DNA of 64,000 nucleotides from Bacillus sp. V5-8f (GTDB taxonomy: Bacteria > Bacillota > Bacilli > Bacillales > DSM-1321), in the NCBI RefSeq assembly GCF_002863565.1, contig NZ_PGUW01000022.1:1-64000 (forward strand), in the 5' to 3' direction. The position numbers and the translations under genes were made by a program. Below the pieces are notes generated by a model. That model saw only the letters and a program-made list of their open reading frames with translations, searched no databases and had not been told where the DNA came from. Shown here in pieces: positions 51,853 to 61,369 of the stretch (positions are counted from its first letter, which is position 1; each line of letters opens with the position of its first letter).

Positions 51853-53265
51853 TTAAATATTTACCTTATGTAGTTGCTCTACCATCTCTTCGATTTCCTC
51901 TAGTGTGACCGTTCTCATGTCAAACAAAATCTCTTCCTGCTTAATCCTCGTTATGACAGGCGTAGTGCCTAACCGAAGCCTTTGATGCAGTTCGTTAGCA
52001 GACATGCCGCTATGTCGGACAGCCACTGTATAGGTTGGAATTTCAACCCCTGGCATCGTCCCGCCACCAATCGTGCTCATTTCCTTAACGATTTGATATG
52101 AACAAGAGACCCCTGATTCTTTTATTAAATGTAGAAAATGTTCTGCCTTCTTTAGAAGATCTTCTTCTTTTTGAATAATATCCCTTATCGTTGGAATAGA
52201 ATCTGCTGCGGTCCGTCCTCTTAGATAGTCAGCCAAGGTTGCCTCTAAAGCAGCCAATGTCATTTTATCCACCCTTAGGACCCTGGCGAGCTGGTGCTTT
52301 TTAAGAATATCTATATACTTCTTTTTACCGGCAATAATACCAGCCTGAGGTCCACCAAGCAGTTTATCTCCGCTGAACGTGACAAGGTCCGCTCCTTCGC
52401 GAACAATGGCTTGAACTAACGGCTCTTCCCCTATGCCTTCTTTTTGGAGGTCAAGCAATACTCCGCTCCCAAGGTCTTCATAATACAAGATGTGCTCATG
52501 TCTTCCTGCAAGGGATATCAGTTCCCCCGCTTCTACCGTTTTCGTAAAACCAACCATTTTAAAGTTCGAAGTATGTACTTTCAATAACATTGCAGTCTCT
52601 TCCGTTATAGCTTGTTCATAATCCCACAAATGCGTTTTATTCGTCGTACCGACCTCGACAAGCTTTGCCCCGCTCTCCTCCATAATCGAGGACACACGAA
52701 AAGAACCACCAATCTCGACTAGCTGGCCTCGGGATACGATGACTTCTTTATTGTTAGCCAAGGCTCTTAATACAAGGAATACTGCTGCAGCGTTGTTGTT
52801 GACGACCATGGCAGCTTCTGCACCTGTAATTTGAGTGATCCAGCTTTCTATATGGGAATGCCGTGATCCCCTTTCTCCTTCCTGAAGCTTGTATTCTAAA
52901 TTTGAATAATTCCTTGCCACATTCACAACATGCTCTATGGCTGATTCACTCAATCTAGAACGGCCCAGGTTCGTATGTATCACAGTGCCTGTTGCGTTAA
53001 TCACCCTTTTCAGTCGATAGGAATATTTTTGGCCGGCCCTAAGTTTTATGGCGTCGAACAAGTCTTCCAAAAAAGCAGCTGTTCCAGGTTCCGCTTTTTC
53101 CCATCGGCCTTGAATTAGTAACTCACGAACTTCCTGAAGCACCTCTTTTAAAATAGCTGTCAACATGCTCTCATCATAACCAGAATCAACTGTCAACGCC
53201 TTAAATCGATCATGCTTTTGTAATTCATGGACGGGGGGAATTGATCTTAATAAATGCTGTACCAC
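51853..53265 (-). CDS. selA: L-seryl-tRNA(Sec) selenium transferase
   Basis: PLP enzyme that converts seryl-tRNA(Sec) to selenocysteyl-tRNA(Sec) with selenophosphate. About 470 residues. The N-terminal helical domain is followed by RVINATGTVIHTNLGRSRLSESA, VVNNNAAAVFLVLRAL and the PLP-Lys about 301 in TFSGDKLLGGPQAG. These match SelA throughout. GTG at 53265 is preferred because AGGAGGG lies 6 nt before it. In B. subtilis, which lacks Sec, cotM and sspP are adjacent here; selA is inserted between them. Confidence 0.95.
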   Translation of the reverse strand: MVQHLLRSIPPVHELQKHDRFKALTVDSGYDESMLTAILKEVLQEVRELLIQGRWEKAEPGTAAFLEDLFDAIKLRAGQKYSYRLKRVINATGTVIHTNLGRSRLSESAIEHVVNVARNYSNLEYKLQEGERGSRHSHIESWITQITGAEAAMVVNNNAAAVFLVLRALANNKEVIVSRGQLVEIGGSFRVSSIMEESGAKLVEVGTTNKTHLWDYEQAITEETAMLLKVHTSNFKMVGFTKTVEAGELISLAGRHEHILYYEDLGSGVLLDLQKEGIGEEPLVQAIVREGADLVTFSGDKLLGGPQAGIIAGKKKYIDILKKHQLARVLRVDKMTLAALEATLADYLRGRTAADSIPTIRDIIQKEEDLLKKAEHFLHLIKESGVSCSYQIVKEMSTIGGGTMPGVEIPTYTVAVRHSGMSANELHQRLRLGTTPVITRIKQEEILFDMRTVTLEEIEEMVEQLHKVNI

Positions 53266-53365
53266 ATTATCCCTCCTAATAATTAGCGATTTTCCCATTA
53301 TATCATTCTCACTTTATCTAGGGAAATACATAGAATATTTCAAAGGCATTATGGAGGGTTTTAGA

Positions 53366-53773
53366 ATGTCGGACAATTGTCATTATAAGGAAGAAAGTGA
53401 CGAATATGACCGCTTTGATCAATTTATGGAAAACTACTTTCTTGATCCAAATACCGGGTATCTAGACCAGCTCACATTTAGGGTGGATATATATGAGTGC
53501 AATGAGGAATATGTTGTAGAAGCCTTGTTTGATGATAGACAGCCAAATAGAATTACGATTCAACCCAATAACCAAGATTTAAACATTACCGCTTTGTTTT
53601 TAACACAAAAGAGTACGGAATCATTGGAACCAATAGAACGTACGATCCCTTTCCCTTTTATAATTAACAATAAAAATATAACTGCCAGCTTCAGCAACAA
53701 TATATTGGAAATCAAAATATCGAAAGAAGAAGACAAAATGGCAACCGGGAAGGGGTTGACCATTTTCTGTTAA
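53366..53773 (+). CDS. cotM: CotM-like spore coat protein (Hsp20 fold)
   Basis: About 135 residues. The core QLTFRVDIYECNEEYVVEALF through IPFPFIINNKNITASFSNNILEIKIS follows the alpha-crystallin strand order, ending with the usual x-NNILEI motif. It is diverged from chaperone Hsp20s. Position between yneK and sspP matches cotM of B. subtilis, which encodes a spore outer-coat protein of this fold. Start ATG 53366 follows GGAGG. Confidence 0.72.
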   Translation: MSDNCHYKEESDEYDRFDQFMENYFLDPNTGYLDQLTFRVDIYECNEEYVVEALFDDRQPNRITIQPNNQDLNITALFLTQKSTESLEPIERTIPFPFIINNKNITASFSNNILEIKISKEEDKMATGKGLTIFC

Positions 53774-53863
53774 AAAAATTCATCAAGACAGAGGCATTGA
53801 CACAGGAAAATGTGTGTTTACACTGTATTCTTCTTTATGAATATAAGAAAGCTCTATAGCGCC

Positions 53864-53902
53864 AAGTAAAAAAGGATGGTCTTCCTCCATCCTTTTTTAC
53901 TT
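53864..53902. terminator. bidirectional terminator between cotM and the SelW-like gene
   Basis: AAGTAAAAAAGGATGG and CCATCCTTTTTTACTT form a 16-bp stem with a 7-nt loop. It overlaps the stop of the convergent SelW-like gene. Confidence 0.9.
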
Positions 53903-54136
53903 CATCGCGTCCATACTGTCAATAATCTCCTGGTTTTTTGGAAATTTTCCTGTATCTTTTTTTGAATAGATAAGCGCTCCATTGACAGTGACCTCAAAAA
54001 TGCCTCCAGAGGCAGGTATCAATTCCATTTTTGAAAGGTTTCCACGATAGTTCGTAAAAAGGTCTTCTGCGAGACTCGCAGCTTTTGGTGCATAATTTCA
54101 CATCATGCAGAATTCGACTTTTACTTCAAATGTCAT
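53897..54136 (-). CDS. SelW/Rdx-family selenoprotein (in-frame TGA = Sec13)
   Basis: A 79-residue thioredoxin-like protein if TGA at 54098-54100 is read as Sec. It reads MTFEVKVEFCMM-U-NYAPKA, giving a CxxU redox motif near the N terminus, the position of CxxC/CxxU in Rdx/SelW proteins. It continues with LIPASGGIFEVTVNGALIYSKKDTGKFP, the family glycine loop and second strand pair. ATG 54136 follows GGAGG. The palindrome CTGCGA-GTC-TCGCAG at 54067-54081 starts 16 nt after TGA and can act as SECIS. Probably a cytosolic thiol redox protein. It lies between cotM and selD. Confidence 0.9.
54067..54081 (-). promoter_or_regulatory. putative bSECIS hairpin of the SelW-like selenoprotein
   Basis: A perfect 6-bp stem CTGCGA/TCGCAG with a GTC loop, 16 nt past the Sec TGA and inside the coding sequence. 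Confidence 0.55.
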
Positions 54137-54261
54137 TTCTTACAACCTCCATTTTCTTTGTCATTGTAGTACATATAATATTCATAGACAATGAAAAAGC
54201 TTATCTATAGCGTATAACGAAATAAATGAATTATACTAACGTAACGGAGGTGGAACAACTA

Positions 54262-55314
54262 ATGACTGACCAAGAAAAAATCCGTCTCACAGCGATGTCA
54301 ACAAAAGCTGGCTGAGGCTGCAAAATCGGTCCAGAGGACCTGGCGCAAGTTTTGCGCCTTTTACCAAAACAAAAAACTGTTCCTGAATTACTGGTAGGGA
54401 ACGAAACAGCGGATGATGCAGGAGTTTATCAAATTACTGAAGATATTGCCCTCATCCAGACAGTGGATTATTTCACTCCTGTTGTGGACGATCCATACCT
54501 ATTTGGCCAAATTGCTGCTGCAAACTCACTAAGTGACGTATATGCCATGGGCGGTGAACCGAAGACGGTGATGAATATTGTCGGCTACCCGATTAAAAAG
54601 CTTGGCGGGGAAATGCTTGCTGAGATTCTTAAGGGTGCCCAGGATAAAGTCGCTGAAGCAGGTGCCATTACCGTTGGCGGGCATTCTATTGATGACCAGG
54701 AACCTAAATTCGGGTTATCTGTAACTGGCCTCGTTCATCCAGAAAAAGTTTGGAAGAATGTCGGATCAAAACCAGGAGATTTGCTGGTTCTTACAAAACC
54801 GATCGGAGTCGGCATCCTGACTACTGGCATTAAGCGCAATGCTGTCACTCCTGAACAGGAACAAGCAGTTACTGAAACAATGGCCATGCTGAACAAAACA
54901 GCGGCTGAACTATTGATGCCATTACATCCAAATGCGGTAACGGACGTTACAGGATTTGGATTACTTGGACATGCTAGTGAAATGGCAAGGGGTAGCGAGG
55001 TAAGCTTCGATATTTACAGCAAGGAAGTACCAATGCTTGATGGTACCCGTGAGCTTGCGGAGGATGGAATCATACCGGGAGGCACAAAGTCCAACTATTC
55101 TTGGCTTGCGGATAATGTTACTTATCCGGAAAACATGCCTTTAGAGGAACGCCTCATCCTTTGTGATGCCGTCACATCAGGCGGGCTTCTTGTAAGCCTC
55201 CCGGAAAGTGAAGCAAAAGAATATGTCACGAAGTTAAACGAATCCGGCCTGCATCATGCCACTGTTGTTGGTGCTGTCACGGAAAAAAAGGAAAAAGCTA
55301 TAAATGTATTGTAA
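54262..55314 (+). CDS. selD: selenide, water dikinase, itself a selenoprotein (Sec18)
   Basis: Makes selenophosphate from selenide and ATP. 350 residues from ATG 54262 (GGAGG upstream) if TGA at 54313-54315 is Sec. The N terminus reads LTAMSTKAG-U-GCKIGPEDL. The Sec/Cys-Gly-Cys-Lys motif is the catalytic site of SelD. The remaining frame has QTVDYFTPVVDDPYLFGQIAAANSLSDVYAMGG, TVGGHSIDDQEPKFGLSVTG and DVTGFGLLGHASEMA. A gene caller that stops at TGA would start it about 30 codons late and lose the active site. The hairpin at 54328 may be its SECIS. Confidence 0.96.
54328..54340 (+). promoter_or_regulatory. putative bSECIS hairpin of selD
   Basis: GGTCC-AGA-GGACC, a perfect 5-bp stem beginning 12 nt after the Sec TGA. 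Bacterial SECIS hairpins lie in this range just downstream of the codon, with a G in the loop. Confidence 0.6.
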
Positions 55315-55315
55315 G

Positions 55316-55351
55316 AAAAAAATCCGTTTGATTTGATCAAACGGATTTTTT
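55316..55351. terminator. bidirectional terminator between selD and selB
   Basis: AAAATCCGTTTGAT and ATCAAACGGATTTT make a 14-bp stem with a 3-nt loop, flanked by A and T tracts. It serves both convergent genes. Confidence 0.93.
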
Positions 55352-55355
55352 CTTA

Positions 55356-57233
55356 TCACTCCCACATTCTGTTATTTCCTTCACGCCGGGTAATCTGTTC
55401 ACTATCCAGCTTTTCCAGGAAAGGAATGATGTACTTCCTTGAAAGGCCAAGTATATCCTTGGCTTCCCCCACTTCAAACGAATCAGCTGTTTGGCTCTTT
55501 AGCTTAGAAATGGCTTCATTAAACCTCTCAGTAGAAACATAGAATTGCCCATCAAGCGGTATTAATAGTTTTTGCTCCACTAAAAAATAAGTCAATTCCA
55601 TCCTGAGTGAACCAGGGATTCCCGCTTCCTCAAGATAGTTATCCAAATACTTTACCTGCAGGTCATCTTCTTTTATTGCATTAAGCATGTTATCCACGCG
55701 TTTGCGCCAATTCGCCGGTACATGCGGGGAAAAATCGGCAGTGGAAACAAATTGGCCGTTTCTTTTCCACGTGCCTTCTTCCTCTCCCCGTTTCAATACA
55801 AAATCAAGCAAGGTTTTCGGGTGAATTTCCTGTAATGCCTGGACTGCCTCCGCTTTATTTCTTCCTGGCTTCATTGGAAATTCCTGCTGGTACTCCAGAA
55901 GCCTGTCATAAATTTCTTCCGTGACATGTTGAACAATAAGTTGAGAGGTATAAAATCCAGAATTATAAGAAAGAAATTCCTCATCCTCCAAAACAGTCGT
56001 TATTTCTGATTCATTAAGAGACGTCCGCTTTATCAAATCTTGGATGGAAAGCCCCTTTTCCTCCATTAGCGCTGAACTGATCCGTTCCTTTGGGTTTCCT
56101 TCTTTTTTCTTAGCCAGCTCTTCGATCGTTTTGGAGCCGAACCGGTATTTATTTCCCAGTGGATCAATAACCCACCCGCCCCCGATCGTTTCCTGTGGAC
56201 TTGGACGGCGCAAAATAAACCGGTCGCCCCTTTTCGTGACGATTTCTTCTTCCAACCGCAGCTGGCAAAGAATTTCTTCCTGTTCCTGGCCGATTTCGTT
56301 TCTGTCAAAAAACACGATTCGTCCCATCACTTCGGAGGTCCCAATGTAACATTTAATTGGGGTTCTTTGTTTAACGAGATGGTCAAGGGCAGTCGAAGCC
56401 TTGAGTGAAACATCCAGGCACTTCGATACGTTGAAATGTTCCGATGACACAAGAACGTCTCCGCGCTCGATTTCTTCCCTGGTGATACCAGAAAGATTCA
56501 CCGCTGCCCTTTGCCCGGCAAACGCCTGAATTGCGGGCTTATGGTGAACCTGTAGCTGGCGGGCCTTTGTCTCAAGACGGCTTGGCAGGATGAGTAACGA
56601 TTGCCCCTCTTTTACTGAGCCTTCATAAACCGTTCCACGGACTACCGTACCTTGGCCTTTAACAGTGAATACCTGATCAATAGGCAGTCTGAACGGGCCT
56701 TTTGTATCTCGTGCTTCAAGGCTGTCCAACTCACTGAGGACTTGCTGTCTTATATCGTCAATTCCCTTTCCGGATAAACTGTCCACCATAACTACAGGGG
56801 AATTTTCAAAAACGCTGCCCTCAAGCTCAAGGACGATTTCTTCCTTTACTAAAGAGAGAAAATCTTCTTCCACCTTGTCTATCTTTGTAATGGCCACGAT
56901 GCCCTTTTTGATACCCAGGAAACCCAAAATTTCCAGGTGCTCCTTTGTTTGCGGCATAACACCCTCGTCTGCTGCTACCGCTAATACAACTAAATCTATC
57001 CCTGCTACTCCGGCAATCATCTGGCGAATAAATCGCTCATGCCCCGGAACGTCAACGACCGATACCTGCATTTCCTCATCTTCATACAAAGGAGCAAAAC
57101 CAAGTTCAATCGATATCTGCCTTTCTTTTTCTTCTTTAAGCCGGTCTGTATCAACATTGGTAAGCGCCTTTGTCAACGAGGTTTTTCCATGGTCAATATG
57201 CCCGGCCATGCCAATGGTAAAGTGCTTTTTCAT
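55356..57233 (-). CDS. selB: selenocysteine-specific translation elongation factor
   Basis: A 625-residue GTPase that delivers Sec-tRNA to UGA at a SECIS. Motifs: GHIDHGKTSLTKAL (G1), DVPGHERFIRQM (G3), VAITKIDKVEE (G4). EF-Tu-like domains 2 and 3 follow. The C-terminal third has winged-helix repeats that bind mRNA SECIS, for example near residues 430-625 ending KYIIPFLEKLDSEQITRREGN. All parts are present. It is convergent with selD and immediately upstream of no other sel gene; coaW is next upstream. Confidence 0.96.
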   Translation of the reverse strand: MKKHFTIGMAGHIDHGKTSLTKALTNVDTDRLKEEKERQISIELGFAPLYEDEEMQVSVVDVPGHERFIRQMIAGVAGIDLVVLAVAADEGVMPQTKEHLEILGFLGIKKGIVAITKIDKVEEDFLSLVKEEIVLELEGSVFENSPVVMVDSLSGKGIDDIRQQVLSELDSLEARDTKGPFRLPIDQVFTVKGQGTVVRGTVYEGSVKEGQSLLILPSRLETKARQLQVHHKPAIQAFAGQRAAVNLSGITREEIERGDVLVSSEHFNVSKCLDVSLKASTALDHLVKQRTPIKCYIGTSEVMGRIVFFDRNEIGQEQEEILCQLRLEEEIVTKRGDRFILRRPSPQETIGGGWVIDPLGNKYRFGSKTIEELAKKKEGNPKERISSALMEEKGLSIQDLIKRTSLNESEITTVLEDEEFLSYNSGFYTSQLIVQHVTEEIYDRLLEYQQEFPMKPGRNKAEAVQALQEIHPKTLLDFVLKRGEEEGTWKRNGQFVSTADFSPHVPANWRKRVDNMLNAIKEDDLQVKYLDNYLEEAGIPGSLRMELTYFLVEQKLLIPLDGQFYVSTERFNEAISKLKSQTADSFEVGEAKDILGLSRKYIIPFLEKLDSEQITRREGNNRMWE

Positions 57234-57277
57234 ACAAACATCCTTTATAAAATTACTTTCGGCAACATACTCTGAAA

Positions 57278-58087
57278 TTATTGCTGAAGGAGCGCCCCTA
57301 CTGCCCCGCTATATTCACCTTTATCAAGAAAAATAGGGCGGCAGCCAAAAGCCTGGGTAGACTCGGTTAAATATGATTGAAGCGGCTGGTTGCCAGCCAC
57401 CGTCCCTCCAATATAAACGATATCCTCTATTTGGCGTGAAGAAGCAGCCTGCACAGCCAGCAACATGACAGTTTCCGCAATCATACCGGTCAAAGCAGCC
57501 AACAAATCTTCTTTACCTGCTGCATCCCCATCCGCTGCTTTTCCAAAATTGCTTGCAGTAAAATGACCCGGAATTGGGGGTTCCAACGGTTCGTATATAT
57601 CCTTCACCTGAAGGTCAATCACTGAACGGTTCCCCTTGTCAGCTAGGGATACAATTTCCCTAAAAGTATGAATACCTGTAAGAAGCTTGCCCAACCCCAG
57701 TAGTGTGCCCCCTCCTACGCCTGTGCCTCCGATCCGATCGGCGGAGTCCTCTTTCAGCAAATAAATCGATGTACCAGTTCCGATATTAACAAGGATGGAT
57801 GGCTTTAGCGAATGTTTCGCTTCTTGTTTGAATAGATACGCGGCACCAGCAGGGGTTGCTTCAAATTCATCAATTTCTTTTGCCAGTGTTACAAGCTTCT
57901 CCCGGATCAGCCTGCTTTTCCCACCAGTAATGAGTATTTCGGCATTTGGAGCGATCATCATCAGCCACTGGATCAAAGAAGTCGTGTCTTGGTAGGAATG
58001 AGTTCTTACATGAAGCTTTTCTTCTTCAAAATAAGCCATTTTTAGGAGAGAACCACCTGCGTCAATTCCGATTTTTTTCACTGACAT
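57278..58087 (-). CDS. coaW: type II pantothenate kinase
   Basis: Phosphorylates pantothenate in CoA synthesis. 269 residues of an actin-like ATPase: KIGIDAGGSLLKMAYFEE (phosphate 1), VNIGTGTSIYLL (adenosine loop), and RIGGTGVGGGTLLGLGKLL. VYIGGTVAGNQPLQSYL lies near the end. This is the staphylococcal and Bacillus CoaW type, resembling eukaryotic enzymes and insensitive to CoA feedback in known cases. It lies 45 bp upstream of selB on the same strand; no biochemical link to selenium is known. Confidence 0.9.
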   Translation of the reverse strand: MSVKKIGIDAGGSLLKMAYFEEEKLHVRTHSYQDTTSLIQWLMMIAPNAEILITGGKSRLIREKLVTLAKEIDEFEATPAGAAYLFKQEAKHSLKPSILVNIGTGTSIYLLKEDSADRIGGTGVGGGTLLGLGKLLTGIHTFREIVSLADKGNRSVIDLQVKDIYEPLEPPIPGHFTASNFGKAADGDAAGKEDLLAALTGMIAETVMLLAVQAASSRQIEDIVYIGGTVAGNQPLQSYLTESTQAFGCRPIFLDKGEYSGAVGALLQQ

Positions 58088-58231
58088 CGCTATCCCTCAT
58101 CTCACTATTTGGGTTTAAACCATGCAGGGTACGTGCTAGTTAATCCAAGTTGGTCTGTTCCTGACATACATAAAGTTTATTGCCATTATAGCACTGACAC
58201 CTTTTCATATGCATGGCATGATCGGGTTAAG

Positions 58232-61200
58232 TTATGCTCCATAAAACTGAAATTGCGTCGAGCTGCCTTGCTGTGTCGAATGAACCTCAAGACGCGCATC
58301 AATCCGTTCCTTTAATTCAGGTACGTGAGAGATGATTCCCACAAGCCTGCCACTGCTTTGAATATCCATCAAGGCTTCTATTGCATTATCAAGCGATTCT
58401 GGGTCGAGCGTTCCGAATCCTTCATCAATAAACATCGTTTCAAGCGAAATGCCCCCCGCATATTCCTGCACAACATCAGCCAGTCCCAACGCGAGAGAAA
58501 GCGCTGCTTTAAAGCTTTCTCCACCAGAAAGAGTCTTAACATGCCGTTCCATCCCGGTATATTGGTCAAACACCGACAATTCGAGCCCACTCTGGACATT
58601 TTTCCTGGTCGGATCGACCTTTCGCAACAGCTGGAAACGACCGCTTGTCATTTTAAGCAGCCTTGTATTGGCTACCTGTAAAATATCATCGAGGAATGCA
58701 GCTAATACGTATCTTTCGAACGTAATTTTGTATGGATTCTGCCCTTTTGAGATTTCATGCAGATGTCCGATTAATGAATATTTTTCATCAATTGACTTTT
58801 GTTCCTTGATGATGGCATTTATTTTGCCGATGATTTCCTCGTTTTTCCCTTTCGCTGTCATCAGCTGGTTTTGAAGGCTTCTCACACCTTCCAATTCCCC
58901 ATCAATCAGCTGGAATGTTTTTTGAAGCCCTTCCAGATCCGGCTTTTCAATGCCCTTTAACTTTAGCTCGATATCATGGAAAAGGCCGGTGATCCGATGG
59001 AATCTCTGTTCAAATTCCTGAACGGCTTCCTGAAGCGACTTTATTTCAGGCTCGGCTTTTTTCGCGGATGTATAGGCACCATATGATTCAAATCCAAGCT
59101 TGGTCATTTCATCCTTAAAACTTTTGCGCTCTTTATCTAGTTCAACCTTCAGCTTTTCGAGTTGTTCGGCAGTTGACTCTTTTTTCGCCAGGATACCTGA
59201 CTCTTTTTCCTTTAACTTTTGAAGTCTTGCACCTGCTTCATCAAAAGCATTCTGGAGGTTCTGGTGGTTCTTTTTCGCTTTATTTAAAACAAGGTTATAG
59301 GCTTCCATTGTCCGAATTTCTTCAGGCAATGATTCCTTTAAACCTGCGAGCTTTATACTCTGCTCCAGGAAACTGTTTTTCGCTGCTTCTTCTTCCTTCT
59401 TCAGATTTTCCAACATCGACTTTGCTTCTGCCGACGTCGTCTTCAGATTGTTGAGCTGTTCATTGATTTTAACAACAGAAGCCCTTTTGGCGTTAAGCGC
59501 TGATAGCTCCTGTTCAAGCTTACTTCGAAGTGCAGCATGCTTTGATTCATAATCACTAATTAACGATATATCGAAGACATCTAAAATATCATCAAGCTCC
59601 TGCTTTTGTTCCAAATATGATTGGTTGCCAGATTCATATTGGGATTCCGCCTGAAAAAATTGGGCCTCAGCATTTCTTTGTTCTTTTTCAGCCTTGTCTA
59701 GATTGGCACTTTGCTGATTCAGATCCTCCTCACTAGGCATATCATCTGCAGAATGGGCAGGAAGAGGATGCTCGGTGGAGCCGCACACAGGACACGCTTG
59801 CCCATGCTCCAGTGATGAAGCCAAAAAGCTTGCCTGGCTTTGTCGCCAAGACATTTCCAGCTGTTCCTTCCTTTCTTTTTCAGATGCTAATGATTGATTC
59901 GCCGCTTGGAGAGATTTCTGCTTTTCCTTTAGAACGGCCTTACGTTCGGCCAATTCCTGATAGGAAGCCTTAAGTTTACCCAACTTTTTTAAGACGTCCT
60001 GGTTCTTTTCCCATTCTCGCTCTTTAGCTACATATTCCATGCCCGCAGTCTCGCCGGCATTTTTTTCTTCAAGCAGCTTTTCTATGTCCTTTTCCATTTT
60101 CAAAAGATTGTTTTCAGTCCGCTCTCTTTTTTGGGTACTTTCTTTCCATTGTTTTTCTGCGGTCTGTGTGTTTTCGTTCAACTTCGAAAATGCCTGAACA
60201 CTTTCCTCAAGCTGCTGCAGGCGGTGGACTTCCGCAAGTGCCTGGTCCCGCTCAGGGGCCTTGGCTGCTTCGGCTTCATAAATTTTTTCATTCTGTGACT
60301 TTTCTTCAGACAGGGCAACCGATTGCTTCTCCAGTCCTTCCAGTTCTTCCGTTGCCAATTTTACTTGCTTGCCGACCCTTAAGTATAATTGCTCCTGCTT
60401 TTCGAGGACAGATGCTTTCTGGGCAAGGGAAATTTGCTCTTTATATTGCTCGATAACCGTTTGCTTCTTTTCAAGCTCTTCCTTCTCTTGCTGCAGTCTT
60501 TCCCTTTCAGCAAACCGTTTTAATAATTCTTCAGCTTTTGTGATTTCAGCCTGGACACGGTCCCTTGCTTCCTGTTTTTTTCGCAAATCCACGGACAACA
60601 CATTGATTTTTTCATCGGTTTTCGTGATTTCTGCAGAAAGCAACGGAAGAACACGCTGCTCACTCGGCTCATCGACTAGCAATTCAGCTTTTAGTTCCTC
60701 ATTTTCCCCTGGCTTTATTTCTTTCATAAGAGCAATTCGGTCTGCCATGCTTTTTTCGCTTAGCTTTCGAAGCTCTGTTGCTTGTTCCTTCAATTTTTCT
60801 TCAATTCGTTTATACAACTCCGTATGGAACAGCTTTTGCAGGATTTGCTCCTTTTCTTTGCTGTCTGAAGTCAGAAGTTTTCTGAATTCACCCTGGGGGA
60901 TCATTAAGATTTGTCTAAATTGGTTGGCATCGATCTGCATAATGCTTTTAATTTTTTCATCCACTTCGCGCACATTGGATCCAAGCAGCTTCTTTTCGCC
61001 TGAGGCATCGATTTCATATAATTCCGCCTTTGAGGTTACCGTCACAAACCCTTCCCCGGTCTTTTTCTTCCGATCTTGCTGCGGGGCCCGCGAAATTGCA
61101 TACGTCTTCCCGCGCAATGAAAATAAAAGTTCCACTTCTGTTGATAGATCATCCACGGCAAATTGGCTTCTTAATTCCTGGCCGTTTCGGTCTTCCCCGC

Positions 61201-61369
61201 TGGCTTTACCGTAAATGGCAAAACTGATGCCATCGAATATCGTGGTCTTACCGGATCCGGTTTTTCCAGAAATCACAAACATCGTCCTGTTTCCTAAAGC
61301 AGTAAAATCGATTGTCTCCCTGCCCGCATAGGGACCGAACGCTTGCATCGTTAACGTAAGAGGTCTCAT
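58232..61369 (-). CDS. sbcC: exonuclease SbcC (Rad50-like)
   Basis: ATPase subunit of the SbcCD nuclease that opens hairpins at DNA ends. The 1045-residue protein has Walker A SGKTGSGKTTIFDGI, two long coiled coils, and a zinc hook ACPVCG at about residue 520. The signature LSGGESFKAALSLALGLADV and Walker B MFIDEGFGTLD follow. Its start overlaps the sbcD stop by 4 bp (ATGA). Confidence 0.95.
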   Translation of the reverse strand: MRPLTLTMQAFGPYAGRETIDFTALGNRTMFVISGKTGSGKTTIFDGISFAIYGKASGEDRNGQELRSQFAVDDLSTEVELLFSLRGKTYAISRAPQQDRKKKTGEGFVTVTSKAELYEIDASGEKKLLGSNVREVDEKIKSIMQIDANQFRQILMIPQGEFRKLLTSDSKEKEQILQKLFHTELYKRIEEKLKEQATELRKLSEKSMADRIALMKEIKPGENEELKAELLVDEPSEQRVLPLLSAEITKTDEKINVLSVDLRKKQEARDRVQAEITKAEELLKRFAERERLQQEKEELEKKQTVIEQYKEQISLAQKASVLEKQEQLYLRVGKQVKLATEELEGLEKQSVALSEEKSQNEKIYEAEAAKAPERDQALAEVHRLQQLEESVQAFSKLNENTQTAEKQWKESTQKRERTENNLLKMEKDIEKLLEEKNAGETAGMEYVAKEREWEKNQDVLKKLGKLKASYQELAERKAVLKEKQKSLQAANQSLASEKERKEQLEMSWRQSQASFLASSLEHGQACPVCGSTEHPLPAHSADDMPSEEDLNQQSANLDKAEKEQRNAEAQFFQAESQYESGNQSYLEQKQELDDILDVFDISLISDYESKHAALRSKLEQELSALNAKRASVVKINEQLNNLKTTSAEAKSMLENLKKEEEAAKNSFLEQSIKLAGLKESLPEEIRTMEAYNLVLNKAKKNHQNLQNAFDEAGARLQKLKEKESGILAKKESTAEQLEKLKVELDKERKSFKDEMTKLGFESYGAYTSAKKAEPEIKSLQEAVQEFEQRFHRITGLFHDIELKLKGIEKPDLEGLQKTFQLIDGELEGVRSLQNQLMTAKGKNEEIIGKINAIIKEQKSIDEKYSLIGHLHEISKGQNPYKITFERYVLAAFLDDILQVANTRLLKMTSGRFQLLRKVDPTRKNVQSGLELSVFDQYTGMERHVKTLSGGESFKAALSLALGLADVVQEYAGGISLETMFIDEGFGTLDPESLDNAIEALMDIQSSGRLVGIISHVPELKERIDARLEVHSTQQGSSTQFQFYGA

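Noticed and set aside
53366..53773. True Hsp20 heat-shock chaperone
   Set aside because: The alpha-crystallin motif is weak, the length is short and it lies at the cotM position, so a coat-protein role is preferred.
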